Shown: positions 17,852 to 26,601, counted from the first letter of the stretch. The stretch is DNA of 64,000 bases from an uncultured Selenomonadales bacterium (GCA_937877565.1 CALFJB010000030.1:1-64000); one strand, 5' to 3'. Numbers and translations are program-made. The notes: a model not told the origin generated them from the sequence alone.

Positions 17852-18079
17852 TTGCTTACTTTTTTAATGGTACTCGACGCGATAATTTCACTGGGGTTAA
17901 TTGCGTCAATTTTGGGACAGGAAGCGAAAGCCGGCGGTATGGGCGGAATGGACGGCGGATCTGACACGGTATTTTCCGGCAAGGCGCGTGGTATGGATGC
18001 ACTTTTGGCGCGTGTTACGGTAATTTTAGCGATAATTTTCGCCGTTATCACAATTATTATTGCTAAAATGGTTTCATAA
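17852..18079 (+). CDS. secG: Preprotein translocase subunit SecG
   Basis: A 75-residue protein with two membrane helices (residues 3-22 and 52-73) separated by a glycine-rich loop (GGMGGMDGGSDTVF). This is the SecG layout, with the conserved GGSD.VF motif between helices. SecG stimulates protein export by SecYE/SecA. It starts at TTG (17852) preceded by AGGAGGA at the right distance. The secG - carboxylesterase - rnr order that follows is widespread in Firmicutes. Confidence 0.9.
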   Translation: MLTFLMVLDAIISLGLIASILGQEAKAGGMGGMDGGSDTVFSGKARGMDALLARVTVILAIIFAVITIIIAKMVS

Positions 18080-18091
18080 CGGGGGAATTTT

Positions 18092-18832
18092 ATGATTATT
18101 GACGGCGCAGAAGAATTTTTATTAAAAGGCGGTTCTGAAGGCGTTTTACTGATTCACGGTTTTACAGGTTCACCTGCTGAAATGTTACTTTTGGGCAAAT
18201 TTTTAAATCGCGCAGGTTATACGGTTTTAGGTGTGCGATTGGCGGGACACGGTACAAGCGAATTAAATTTGATGAAAACCAGTAATGAAGATTGGTTTAA
18301 CTCCGTGCTTGACGGCTACAATATTTTACAATGCCTGTGCAGAAAAATTTTTGTCGTTGGTCATTCAATGGGCGCACTTTTAAGTTTGAAACTTTCGCGC
18401 GTTCGCAAGGTTGAAAAAATTATTACGCTTGCCGCGCCAATGTTCATTGATGAGAGTTTGCATTTGAAAGATTTACCGCCGCGCAATGAATGTAGAAATT
18501 TTTGTTTTATAAAGCCGCGCCGAATGTTAAAAAATGTTCCGCCCGCCGTTAACAAGGTTTATCGAAAAATGCCTTACGTTTGTATTCATGAATTTGTACA
18601 TTTGATGGAGGAAGTAAAATTTTTGTTGCCGAAAATTACCGTTCCAATTTTGATAATGCACGGTGAAGACGACCACACTGCCACGCCTTACAGCGCAATT
18701 TTTATGTACGAAAAAGTTTCTTCGAGTGACAAGCAAAAAATTTTTGTGCCGAATTGCGGACACCTTTTGCCGCTGAATGACAGCCGCTATTTTGTTTTTG
18801 TGGAGGTTTTAAAATTTTTGAAGGAGGTTTAA
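18092..18832 (+). CDS. Carboxylesterase of the Est30 type (alpha/beta hydrolase)
   Basis: A 246-residue serine hydrolase. The oxyanion motif LIHGFTGSP is at residues 20-28, the nucleophile elbow GHSMG at 90-94 (Ser92), the acid in MHGEDDHTA near residue 193 and the catalytic His in PNCGHLLPL near 225. This matches the monoacylglycerol lipase/Est30 group between secG and rnr in many Firmicutes. Physiological substrate is unknown. It follows secG by 12 bases with its own GGGGG site and precedes the thioesterase gene by two. Confidence 0.9.
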   Translation: MIIDGAEEFLLKGGSEGVLLIHGFTGSPAEMLLLGKFLNRAGYTVLGVRLAGHGTSELNLMKTSNEDWFNSVLDGYNILQCLCRKIFVVGHSMGALLSLKLSRVRKVEKIITLAAPMFIDESLHLKDLPPRNECRNFCFIKPRRMLKNVPPAVNKVYRKMPYVCIHEFVHLMEEVKFLLPKITVPILIMHGEDDHTATPYSAIFMYEKVSSSDKQKIFVPNCGHLLPLNDSRYFVFVEVLKFLKEV

Positions 18833-18834
18833 AA

Positions 18835-19236
18835 ATGGCTTTTAGCGGAGATGATTATTGTTTTGGTTGCGGCGCAAAAAATCCAATAGGCTTGCATTTG
18901 GAATTTGTGCCGGTTGAAGATAAAGTTGTAGCGAAAAAAATTGTACCGCGTGAATATCAAGGCTACACAAATGTTGTACATGGCGGAATTGTAACAACGC
19001 TTTTAGATGAGGCAATGGGAAATTTTGTACAAGAAAAGTACAACGAAACGGCAATGACGGGGCAACTTGAAATTCGGTACAAACACCCAACGCCGGTTGA
19101 TGAAGAATTAAAAATTTCAGCGTGGCAAGAATCACAGCGCAGAAATATAATTTTTCTGAAAGCGGCGGTAGAAACTTCCAACGGTACGATAACGGCGGAG
19201 GCAAAGGCAAAATTTGCGGTGGTATCGCTAAAATGA
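18835..19236 (+). CDS. PaaI/YigI-type hotdog thioesterase
   Basis: A 133-residue single hotdog-fold protein. It opens with CFGCGAKNPIGLHLEF, an N-terminal motif common in this group, and has the active-site helix VVHGGIVTTLLDEAMGNFV (residues 43-61) with its conserved HGG and acidic residue, then QLEIRYKHPTPVDEEL. These enzymes hydrolyse acyl-CoA thioesters; the substrate is not evident. It is tightly packed: two bases after the esterase and overlapping the rnr start codon (ATGA at 19233-19236). Confidence 0.9.
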   Translation: MAFSGDDYCFGCGAKNPIGLHLEFVPVEDKVVAKKIVPREYQGYTNVVHGGIVTTLLDEAMGNFVQEKYNETAMTGQLEIRYKHPTPVDEELKISAWQESQRRNIIFLKAAVETSNGTITAEAKAKFAVVSLK

Positions 19237-20987
19237 AAGACGATAAGAAACATTTCGACGCCGAAAATATTTCAGTCGGCGATGTTTTAATTGGCAGAGT
19301 TCACGGCGGCAAAAAGAAAAAATTTCGTGTCAAAATTTTAAATACAAATTTAACAATTCCAATTCAGCGCAAATTTGGCGACAATAAACAACTTTTAATG
19401 TGGCGCGACGGCAAAACTGATGTAGTTGTAAAAATTTTGTCCACCAAAAATTTGTACGGCGAAATTATCGGCACGCTTGACTCTTCCAAAATTTCCGAGA
19501 TTATTTTAAGGCATGGCGTAATTGAAAAATTTTCTGACAAAGTTAAACAGGCGGCGGCTAAAATTGAAACTGCCCCGAGCGAAGAAGAAATGGCGCGGCG
19601 AATTGACAGACGCAATTTAAAAATCGTGACGATTGACGGCGAAGACGCCAAAGACCTTGATGACGGCGTTTTTGCAGAAAAAATCGACGGCGGCTATTTT
19701 TTGGGCGTGTACATTGCTGACGTTAGCCACTACGTCCAAAAAAATACAGTCCTTGACAAAGAGGCGTTTGAACGCGGAACTAGCATTTATCCTATTGGGC
19801 GCGTTGTTCCAATGTTGCCGGTTGAACTTTCCAACGGTATTTGCAGTTTAAATCCCGGCGTTAATCGTTTGGCTATGGCTTGCGAAATGAATTTGGATTC
19901 AAGCGGCAAAGTTACGAATTACAAAATTTTTCCAACTGTTATAAAAGTTTTTCGGCGTTTGAGTTATACGCAGGTAAACAAATTTTTGGACGGCGAAATT
20001 TCGGAGCTTGCAGACTGCGCCGAAAATTTGAATACGTTGCACGCAATTTATAAACTTCGCAAAAAAATTCGTGACGAACGCGGCGCAATAGATTTTGAAC
20101 TTCCTGAAATTGAAATTGTTTTGGGCAAAAAGGAAACGCCGCTTAAAATTTACAAAAAATTTCGTGGCGTGGCTGAATGTATTATTGAAGAATGTATGCT
20201 TGCCGCAAATGAAACAGTTGCGGAGCATACATTTAAAAATCAAATTCCCAGTTTGTACCGCGTTCATGAAAATCCTACATCTGAAAAAGTTGAAATTTTT
20301 AATCGCTTGCTGAATCGTTTCAGCTTGCACATTCCAACTTCAAGGGAAATTACGCCCGCGCAATTTCAAAAAGTTTTGGAAAAAGTTAAAAATCTTCCTG
20401 CCGAAAAAATTATTTCAACCTTTGCACTTCGTACAATGCAACAGGCGCGGTATTCGCCGAAAAATTTGGGACATTTTGGACTTGCCGCGCAATTTTACAC
20501 GCATTTTACTTCGCCAATTCGCCGTTATCCAGATTTAATTGTTCACAGAATGTTGAAGGCGAAACCTGACGAAATTCCAAGACTTGCAAGGCGGCTTGAG
20601 GAAATTGCTTTGCAGTCATCTGAACGGGAACGCCGCGCAGTTGAAATTGAAAGGGACGTTTTGGATTATAAATCCGTCGAATTTATGAAAAATTTTATGT
20701 GGCAGAAATTTGACGCGGTAATTTCAGGCGTAACGGAATTTGGATTTTTTGTGGAGCTTGAAAACGGTGTTGAAGGACTTGTACACGTTTCGACACTTGG
20801 CGGCGATTATTACAACTATATTGAAGATGAATTTGCGCTGATTGGCAGACGTACGGGCAAAAGTTTTACCATTGGCGATCCAGTCAGAGTGCGTTTAGTA
20901 CGTGCAAGCCGTAGCAAACGGCAATTAGATTTTGAATTGGTTGAAGGCGTCACGGCTGAAAATTTGCTCGCTGCTTTTGAGGATTGA
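19233..20987 (+). CDS. rnr: Ribonuclease R (RNB family 3'-5' exoribonuclease), short form
   Basis: Starting at the ATG that overlaps the thioesterase stop, the product has 584 residues. The RNB catalytic core begins with TIDGEDAKDLDDGV (133-146), holding the metal-binding aspartates, then YFLGVYIADVSHYVQ, ERGTSIYPIGRVVPMLP and the HFTSPIRRYPDLIVHR motif. A C-terminal S1 domain (AVISGVTEFGFFVELENGVEGLVHVS) binds RNA. RNase R usually exceeds 700 residues; here the N-terminal winged-helix and part of the cold-shock region are missing and only about 110 residues precede RNB. An upstream in-frame start within the thioesterase gene is possible but has no good ribosome site. Confidence 0.93.
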   Translation: MKDDKKHFDAENISVGDVLIGRVHGGKKKKFRVKILNTNLTIPIQRKFGDNKQLLMWRDGKTDVVVKILSTKNLYGEIIGTLDSSKISEIILRHGVIEKFSDKVKQAAAKIETAPSEEEMARRIDRRNLKIVTIDGEDAKDLDDGVFAEKIDGGYFLGVYIADVSHYVQKNTVLDKEAFERGTSIYPIGRVVPMLPVELSNGICSLNPGVNRLAMACEMNLDSSGKVTNYKIFPTVIKVFRRLSYTQVNKFLDGEISELADCAENLNTLHAIYKLRKKIRDERGAIDFELPEIEIVLGKKETPLKIYKKFRGVAECIIEECMLAANETVAEHTFKNQIPSLYRVHENPTSEKVEIFNRLLNRFSLHIPTSREITPAQFQKVLEKVKNLPAEKIISTFALRTMQQARYSPKNLGHFGLAAQFYTHFTSPIRRYPDLIVHRMLKAKPDEIPRLARRLEEIALQSSERERRAVEIERDVLDYKSVEFMKNFMWQKFDAVISGVTEFGFFVELENGVEGLVHVSTLGGDYYNYIEDEFALIGRRTGKSFTIGDPVRVRLVRASRSKRQLDFELVEGVTAENLLAAFED

Positions 20988-20988
20988 A

Positions 20989-22350
20989 ATGGAAACTGCG
21001 AAAAAATTATTACTGAATGGAAAGCCGCTTGAGGCGTTGGAACGGCTGAAAAAAATTTTGCCAAATACTGATGAAGTTTGGCAAGTTCATGAATTGATAG
21101 GCGCGGCTTTTCACGATTTGGCAGACGCTGAAGGCGCGGCACAGGCTTATTTCAACGCGGCGCAGGCAGATACAATTTTGAGATTTCAGCAAGCGCACTT
21201 TTCAAATTATATTTTTGCGTTGCACTATTTGCCGCAAGTTACAGCTGAAAATTTATTTGACGCCGCGCAAATTTATAATTCTTTGCACCGTGAAATTGAA
21301 ACTTTAAAGCCGTTGAAAAAATCTGCAAATAAAATTCACGTTGCCTATATTTCGCCGCATTTTTTAGATTCATCGGCGGCAAGATTTTTTGAAAGTCTTT
21401 TGACTGATTATGACAGAGAAAAATTTTTCGTGACGGCGTGGAGTTTGTCGGCGCGGGAAGATGATTTTACAAAAAAAATTCGCCGTAATGTTGACGGCTT
21501 TTTTAATATTGCTGAAATTAGTTTTGAGGAGGCGGCGTTAAAAATTCGTGACAGCGGCGCAGATATTTTATTTGATTTGGGCGGACACACTGAAGGCGGC
21601 GTGACGTTGCAAATTGCCGCTTATAAACCTGCGCGAGTGCAAATTTCCGGCGTTGGCTACTTCGATACGACGGGACTTTCTGCGATTGATTATTTTCTGA
21701 CTGATGATTTTTTGGCAACCGAATTTTTTACAGAAAAAATTTTGACGGTTGAAAACGCCTTCGCCTTTACGCCAAATGAAAAAATGATTGCCGCCAAAAA
21801 TACTATCCAACTATCACACCATCACACTAACCAACTAATTTTCGGTTGTTTAAATAATTTTATGAAAATCACTGACGAATATTTAATGACTGTGAAAAAA
21901 ATCCTCGCGCAGGTTTCAAATTCTAAAATAATTTTTCGTGATACAACGCCGCTTGAAAGTCGCCGCGTTGCACTGATTGAACGGCTGAAAAATTTTGAAA
22001 TAAATGCTGAAGTTTATACCGGCGCAGATGATTATTTAAGCGATTTTAAGCGCGTCGATTTGATTCTTGATACATTTCCCTATAATGGCGGCTTTATGAC
22101 GGCTCTGGAGCTTTATATGGGCGTTCCTGTGCTTAATTTGAAGGGTGATAAACATTTTTCAAAAGTCGGCGCGGATATTTTGCGAATTTCAGGACAAGAA
22201 AATTTTATTGCAGAAACGATTGACGAATATATAAAAAAAGCCGTCAATTTTGAACGGCAGGAAAATTTTTCAGTCGGCAAATTGAATGACGCTAAAAATT
22301 TTGTGGACGCAGTTTATAAAAAATTTGAGGAGGTTTTATGGAGCTTTTAA
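20989..22350 (+). CDS. O-GlcNAc transferase-like glycosyltransferase (GT41, SPINDLY type) with TPR
   Basis: A 453-residue protein. Residues 1-80 are TPR-like helices (LLLNGKPLEALERLKKILP, VHELIGAAFHDLADAEGAAQAYFNAAQ); residues 105-450 are the two-domain GT41 catalytic region with KIHVAYISPHF, ADILFDLGGHTEGG, AYKPARVQISGVGYFDTTG, GCLNNFMKIT and LDTFPYNGGFMTALELYMGVPVL. Such enzymes add sugars to Ser/Thr of proteins, in bacteria often flagellin or surface proteins. The ATG is one base after the rnr stop. Its 3' end overlaps the methyltransferase gene by 13 bases, so the two probably act together on a surface glycan; that is inference. Confidence 0.85.
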   Translation: METAKKLLLNGKPLEALERLKKILPNTDEVWQVHELIGAAFHDLADAEGAAQAYFNAAQADTILRFQQAHFSNYIFALHYLPQVTAENLFDAAQIYNSLHREIETLKPLKKSANKIHVAYISPHFLDSSAARFFESLLTDYDREKFFVTAWSLSAREDDFTKKIRRNVDGFFNIAEISFEEAALKIRDSGADILFDLGGHTEGGVTLQIAAYKPARVQISGVGYFDTTGLSAIDYFLTDDFLATEFFTEKILTVENAFAFTPNEKMIAAKNTIQLSHHHTNQLIFGCLNNFMKITDEYLMTVKKILAQVSNSKIIFRDTTPLESRRVALIERLKNFEINAEVYTGADDYLSDFKRVDLILDTFPYNGGFMTALELYMGVPVLNLKGDKHFSKVGADILRISGQENFIAETIDEYIKKAVNFERQENFSVGKLNDAKNFVDAVYKKFEEVLWSF

Positions 22351-23075
22351 AATTTGTGCCGCCGAATTACTCAAACGACGCGGCAGTTTTACTGATTGAA
22401 TCAGAAAAATATCTGCCCGGCGTAAAAAAACTAATGCCAAACGCGCAATTTGTAACGTTGGAAAGTTGGAATTTGCCAATCGAACCAAAAATTTTTGACG
22501 TGATAATTTCAGAAAACTGTTTGACATACGGCGAAAATTTTTACAGACGCCTTGCCGAAATGAACCACCTGCTAAAAGATTCAGGCTTTGTACTGACACA
22601 ATTTTTGAACGTGCGATTTGTCGGCGTGTTGGAAAGTTTGAAACACGGAATTTTTTCTGCGAATGAAGAAAGATTCTGGGCGAAGTGGGACATTGTAAAA
22701 ATTTTGCAGGACGCCAATTTTAAAGAAATAAATTTTCTGCCCGCCGAACAAATAAAAACTTCCGCCGCTGAATGGGAAAATTTTGGATTTGACAATTTCA
22801 GTGAAGATTTAACTACAAAAATTTGGCTGGTAAAGGCGTCGAAGTGTACCGCTGAAGTTGTTGCACTCAAAGAATTGTACACTTACGAAGTACGCGCCGA
22901 ACTTTCAAGGCTTTTACACCGCGTCGAATACGACATCGACACAGAAAAAAATTTGGCGGCAATTTTGGAGCTTTGCCGCCGTGAAAATATTTTTAATGCT
23001 TACCTTGCAGATTTTATCGAACAAACTGTTATTCACAAGGATAAAATTTTTAATTTGTTGAAAATCAATCAGTAA
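22338..23075 (+). CDS. Class I SAM-dependent methyltransferase-like protein
   Basis: A 245-residue protein. The middle looks like a Rossmann methyltransferase (FDVIISENCLTYGENFYRRLAEMNHLLKDSGFVLTQFLN, residues 55-92), in which the acidic motif II and the LLKDSG motif III are recognisable, but the usual glycine-rich SAM loop is poorly kept (DAAVLLIESEKYLPG). The C-terminal third (residues 170-245) is helical and not family-typical. It overlaps the glycosyltransferase gene and ends the forward operon. A glycan- or glycoprotein-methylating role is a guess from context. Confidence 0.6.
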   Translation: MELLKFVPPNYSNDAAVLLIESEKYLPGVKKLMPNAQFVTLESWNLPIEPKIFDVIISENCLTYGENFYRRLAEMNHLLKDSGFVLTQFLNVRFVGVLESLKHGIFSANEERFWAKWDIVKILQDANFKEINFLPAEQIKTSAAEWENFGFDNFSEDLTTKIWLVKASKCTAEVVALKELYTYEVRAELSRLLHRVEYDIDTEKNLAAILELCRRENIFNAYLADFIEQTVIHKDKIFNLLKINQ

Positions 23076-23111
23076 TTTTTGATTGTTGTTAAAATATCGA
23101 AAAAGCTGAAT

Positions 23112-23302
23112 CGAAGAAAAACCCGGCAGTCAAGGATGACTGCCGCCGCGTGTTGATTGCAGGATGCAATCATACGCGGAACAAGTTTTTTCTTTTCTTT
23201 GTACTAAAGAGCACGCTTTACTTCGTAAACCGCGCAAGGCGTTTCTTGCAATGCGATGAGTAAGAGCATTGCTCCTTTTTTTAAAATGAAAAGAAATGCC
23301 GT
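23112..23302. repeat. Dispersed multi-hairpin element, copy A
   Basis: Hairpin 1 (GGCAGTCA-AGGA-TGACTGCC, 23125-23144), hairpin 2 (CCGCGT..TGATTGC-aggat-GCAATCA..ACGCGG, 23146-23179), a T/C-rich run, and a long stem GGCGTTTCTT..AAGAAATGCC. A further hairpin with loop CGATGAGTAAGAG sits inside (23248-23272). A second copy at 37411-37531 has the same layout with different stem bases that still pair. Confidence 0.75.
23248..23272. repeat. Small hairpin with conserved loop, copy 1
   Basis: GCAATG and CATTGC flank the loop CGATGAGTAAGAG. A related hairpin at 30022-30048 keeps the loop but has a different, still complementary stem. Confidence 0.6.
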
Positions 23303-23341
23303 ATTAGGTAAAATTGATAAAAAAATTGAACCTAAAAAATT

Positions 23342-23956
23342 TTAATTTGCCATATCTAAATCAATGATCCCAACGACATAAGCTGCAACTTCATACTGAT
23401 TAAAAATAAAATGCACGTGCATATCATCATCGTAATAAAAATTTGTCGGCACTTCGGTTAAACCTGAATCATTAATATTGAGGGGAAAACCTTTTTGCGC
23501 GGCGTGATTTTTCAATTTTTGCGTTACAACTGCAGGAGTATAATTCAAACTGTCAGAAAAAATTCTTTCGCCGGTAATTGCATTAAAATTCAAGCCGTAA
23601 TAAGAATTGGACGGGTGAGCCGAATGTTCATAATTCACATACGCCGTTAAAATTACGCTCAAAATTCCGCCGTTGTGGTTGCAGGGAATTTGATAATCAA
23701 CATTGATTGTCACAGAATTAAAAGTTTTATTCTCAATTTCGGCGTTGGCGTCGTCCAGAATTTTTTTGACTTCTGCGCGAATGACACTGTTAATTTTTTC
23801 GGTGGCGGCAGGATTTTTGGCGACAATCAGCGGGTAACTTATATCCGGCGTACCCAAATAAAATGCTCTGTCAACTTCCGCCGCGTTCGCAAAATTCGTA
23901 ATTCCAATTACAAAAAATAATATCGCTGTGAGAATTAACTTCCTCATAAAATTCAC
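23342..23956 (-). CDS. Secreted DUF3298-type protein
   Basis: A 204-residue protein with a Sec signal peptide (MRKLILTAILFFVIGITNFANAA, cleavage around AANA-A). The mature part has the layout of DUF3298/RsiV-like domains: an N-terminal region YPLIVAKNPAATEKINSVIRAEVKK, then NVDYQI...ILSVILTAYVNYEHSAHPSNSYYGLNFNAITGERIFSDSL, and the terminal FYYDDDMHVHFIFNQYEVAAYVVGI. These domains occur in anti-sigma factor RsiV and in peptidoglycan deacetylase PdaC and may bind cell wall or lysozyme. No catalytic domain is attached. It directly follows the DegT gene (adjacent bases). Confidence 0.75.
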   Translation of the reverse strand: MNFMRKLILTAILFFVIGITNFANAAEVDRAFYLGTPDISYPLIVAKNPAATEKINSVIRAEVKKILDDANAEIENKTFNSVTINVDYQIPCNHNGGILSVILTAYVNYEHSAHPSNSYYGLNFNAITGERIFSDSLNYTPAVVTQKLKNHAAQKGFPLNINDSGLTEVPTNFYYDDDMHVHFIFNQYEVAAYVVGIIDLDMAN

Positions 23957-25090
23957 CTACCTTTTGAAAGATTTTAAAATGGCGCAAATTTTCCGCACGT
24001 CATCTTCTGAAAGTTCGCCGTACATTGGCATACTTAAAACTTGTTTGCCAACGATATTTGCAACGGGTAAATTTTCGGCGCGGGCGGAATTTAATTGACG
24101 GTAACAAGTATAATCGCTACAAAGTGGATGAAAATATTTGCGCGTGTAGACGTTGAAATTTTTAAATTCGTCGTAAACTTCATCCCGCGACCTGCCAAAA
24201 ATTTTTTCGTCGATACGAATAACATAATACTGATAATTTCTGCGGACGTTTTCAGCAATGGCAGGCATAAGTTTTACTCCTTCGACGTTTGCAAGCTCCT
24301 CATTGTAAATTTTGTGCAGATTTATTCGCCGTGCATTTTCGTCAGCAACGTAACTTAACATAATTCGACCAATGGCGGCGCGAATTTCGTCAAGTTTGCC
24401 GTTAATACCGGGCATAACAACTTCTTCCTCGTTTTTGATACCGAAATTTTTCAGCAAGTCAATTCGCTGTTTCAAATTTTTATCGTTGTGAACAAGTGCG
24501 CCGCCTTCCACCGTGTGATAAAGTTTTGTAGCGTGGAAACTAAACATAGAAATATCTCCGAAATTTCCAATTCCTTTGCCGTCAATTTCGACGCCGAACG
24601 CGTGAGCCGCGTCGTAAATAACTTTCAATCCGTAACGATCGGCGACTTCCTGAATTTTTTCGACGTTGCAGGGCGTGCCGAAAACGTGAACCGCCAAAAT
24701 TGCGGTTGTATGTGGCGTTATCATAGACTCAATTTTTTCTGCGTCGATATTCATTGTTTCGGCGTCAATATCGCAGAAAATAGGCGCAATGTTATTCCAA
24801 CTCAAAACGTGCGGAGTTGCAGCGAATGTAAAAGGCGTTGTTATAACTTCTCCTTGCAGTCTCAAAGATTGACAGGCGACAATTAAAGCGATTGTACCGT
24901 TATTGAAAAGCGACAGATACGGCACTTTTAAAAATTGCGTCAATTCTTTTTCCAACAGTTTATGTTGAGAACCATTATTTGTCAGCCATTTTTCCGACCA
25001 AATTTCTTGAAGTTTTTCGGTAACTTCTTCAATCTTTGGAAGTACAGGGCGCGTTACGTAAATTTTTTCGCTGAAAGGTTCAATTTTCAA
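23957..25090 (-). CDS. DegT/DnrJ/EryC1/StrS family aminotransferase
   Basis: A 377-residue PLP-dependent sugar aminotransferase. The N-terminal FNNGTIALIVACQSL, the DAAHAFGVEIDGKGIGNFGDISMFSFHATKLYHTVEGGAL stretch containing the PLP lysine (HATKL), and the C-terminal QYYVIRI...YFHPLC are family signatures. Such enzymes aminate keto sugars linked to nucleotides for surface glycans. The closest sugar-nucleotide genes in the window are rfbBCA 3-6 kb upstream on the same strand, so a dTDP-amino sugar product is plausible. It starts 15 bases after cbiT and abuts the DUF3298 gene. Confidence 0.9.
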   Translation of the reverse strand: MKIEPFSEKIYVTRPVLPKIEEVTEKLQEIWSEKWLTNNGSQHKLLEKELTQFLKVPYLSLFNNGTIALIVACQSLRLQGEVITTPFTFAATPHVLSWNNIAPIFCDIDAETMNIDAEKIESMITPHTTAILAVHVFGTPCNVEKIQEVADRYGLKVIYDAAHAFGVEIDGKGIGNFGDISMFSFHATKLYHTVEGGALVHNDKNLKQRIDLLKNFGIKNEEEVVMPGINGKLDEIRAAIGRIMLSYVADENARRINLHKIYNEELANVEGVKLMPAIAENVRRNYQYYVIRIDEKIFGRSRDEVYDEFKNFNVYTRKYFHPLCSDYTCYRQLNSARAENLPVANIVGKQVLSMPMYGELSEDDVRKICAILKSFKR

Positions 25091-25105
25091 ATTAAAAAAC
25101 TCCTC

Positions 25106-25777
25106 TCAAATTCCAAAAGTCCCAAGTTGCGGGAAAATTTTTTTATTTTTTGAGCCGGAAATAACAATCACGTTGTTAGCTTGCATTTTGCTGATTTTCG
25201 TTGCGGTAACAATGTGGACAGGATTTAACGCCTCCGACATATCGTAAAAGCCGAGATTTTTCAGGCGATTAATTTGCACTTGCATGGCGTCATATTTGTA
25301 ATCTTTGCGGCACTTCAGCCAGCCGATCGCATTAGCCAAAGTTTGAATCGTAATGCAATTTAAAACGATACGCCCGCCGACTTTCAGCCGCGTATCAATC
25401 GAAGTTAAAATTTCTTCGAGCAAGCCGCCACTTCCGCCAATAATCGCCACGTTGAGCTGGGGAATTTTTGAAAGACCGTTGGGGGCTTCAGCATTTATGA
25501 TTGTCAAATTTTTGACTGCAAACTTTTCGGCGTTTTGTTCAATCAGCTTGACGCCTTCAATTTTTCTTTCGACGGCGTAGACGTGTCCGCCGCTTGCGAT
25601 AAGTGCCGCTTCAATCGAAATGGAGCCAGTACCCGCGCCAATGTCCGCTACAATGTCATTTTCGCCAATGTTTGCATTTGCCAAAGTTAAAATTCTGATC
25701 TCCCGTTTCGTCATAGGAATTTTTCCGCGAATAAATTTTTCGTCGTCAATTCCTAACATTCTACCACTTCCCAACAA
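25106..25777 (-). CDS. cbiT: Cobalt-precorrin C15-methyltransferase (decarboxylating)
   Basis: A 223-residue CbiT. It opens with GIDDEKFIRGKIPMTKREIRILTLANANI, the strongly conserved start of CbiT/CobL-C, followed by the SAM loop VADIGAGTGSISIEAAL and AIIGGSGG, then VLNCITIQTLANA. It methylates C15 and removes the C12 acetate carboxylate of the corrin precursor. The usual length is about 190; about 30 extra residues at the C-terminus (ISKMQANNVIVISGSKNKKIFPQLG) resemble a leftover linker. It overlaps the cbiE gene by 17 bases, consistent with the CbiE-CbiT pair fused as CobL in other bacteria. Confidence 0.92.
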   Translation of the reverse strand: MLGSGRMLGIDDEKFIRGKIPMTKREIRILTLANANIGENDIVADIGAGTGSISIEAALIASGGHVYAVERKIEGVKLIEQNAEKFAVKNLTIINAEAPNGLSKIPQLNVAIIGGSGGLLEEILTSIDTRLKVGGRIVLNCITIQTLANAIGWLKCRKDYKYDAMQVQINRLKNLGFYDMSEALNPVHIVTATKISKMQANNVIVISGSKNKKIFPQLGTFGI

Positions 25778-26405
25778 TCAGGATACAATTTTTTACAGGC
25801 TCCATTTTAGCCGCCGCGCCCAAATTTGTACAGATAATTTTTTCATCAGGATAAGAAAGTTTTTCGCAAATTGCGATTTTTGAATTTTCGTCCCAGCCGT
25901 TTTGCAAAAGAATTTCTGAAATTGTTGCAGAATTAAATTCGTTGTCAGTCAAAAGTCCCAAAATTTTTTCCGGCGAAAATTTTAAATCTTCGTCTGAAGG
26001 TTTTCTACCGTGAAAACTTAAAAGCGTTGCACTGTGCCACGATAACGCCAATTTTGCAAACGCCAACTGCATCGCGCTGATTGACGGGATAACTTCGATT
26101 TTTGACGGCTCAAATTTTTTTCGCAATAAATCTAAGATTGAGTAATAGCCCGGGTCGCCGCTTGCCATTACTACAACTTCATCAATTAAAATTTTTTCGC
26201 TGATAAAATTTATTACCGCGTCTAAGTCTTTTGTTATCGCGCAGGTTTCCTGATTCGGCGTGGAAAATTCGGCAAGTGCGCGGCGTCCGCCAACTAAAAA
26301 TTTTGCAGTTTGAATTTTTTCAAGTGCGGCGGGCGTTATGTAAGATTTTGCGCCGGGTCCAATTCCCGCAATGATTATTTTTTTTTCTCTGTGCAATGGT
26401 TGCAC
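25761..26405 (-). CDS. cbiE: Cobalt-precorrin-7 C5-methyltransferase
   Basis: A 214-residue tetrapyrrole methylase. It has IIAGIGPGAKSYITPAALEKI at the N-terminus, the second glycine-rich motif VVMASGDPGYYSILDLL near 100-115, and IPSISAMQLAFAKLALSWHSATLLSFHGR, characteristic of CbiE. It methylates C5 of the corrin ring. Its reading frame overlaps cbiT. A 196-base gap holding a large inverted repeat separates it from cbiD upstream, so expression from cbiD may be attenuated there. Confidence 0.92.
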   Translation of the reverse strand: MQPLHREKKIIIAGIGPGAKSYITPAALEKIQTAKFLVGGRRALAEFSTPNQETCAITKDLDAVINFISEKILIDEVVVMASGDPGYYSILDLLRKKFEPSKIEVIPSISAMQLAFAKLALSWHSATLLSFHGRKPSDEDLKFSPEKILGLLTDNEFNSATISEILLQNGWDENSKIAICEKLSYPDEKIICTNLGAAAKMEPVKNCILIVGKW

Positions 26406-26601
26406 CTGCTTTTTATTTTTTTATTTAAATCTACTTTCTTTTTCTACAGCAAAAAAGAAAGTAGCAAAGAAAAGTGCCGCGCCCGTCAGGGTTTCTTAAG
26501 GTGTAGAAATTCCAACTAACCGTCTCCTCCAACTTTCCTGTAATTTCAAGTAAAAGCGTTCTCTGAAACCGATGACGGGCGTTTTTCAATTTTTAAAATA
26601 A
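26406..26601. repeat. Inverted-repeat element between cbiD and cbiE
   Basis: A near-perfect 13-base stem, CTACTTTCTTTTT / AAAAAGAAAGTAG (about 26432-26466), is followed by a long-range pair: CGCCCGTCA-GGGTTTC near 26480-26495 with GAAACC-GA-TGACGGGCG near 26564-26580, which ends in a T-run. The T/C-rich TTTCTTTG-like stretches resemble copies A and B of the other dispersed element, but the stems differ. Confidence 0.6.

Noticed and set aside
19122..19232. Upstream extension of rnr (37 extra codons)
   Set aside because: It lies wholly inside the thioesterase gene, has no ribosome site and no RNase R-like sequence; the ATG overlapping the thioesterase stop is the natural start.
20932..20988. 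TTG start for the glycosyltransferase inside rnr
   Set aside because: The ATG at 20989, one base after the rnr stop, fits the TPR start better.
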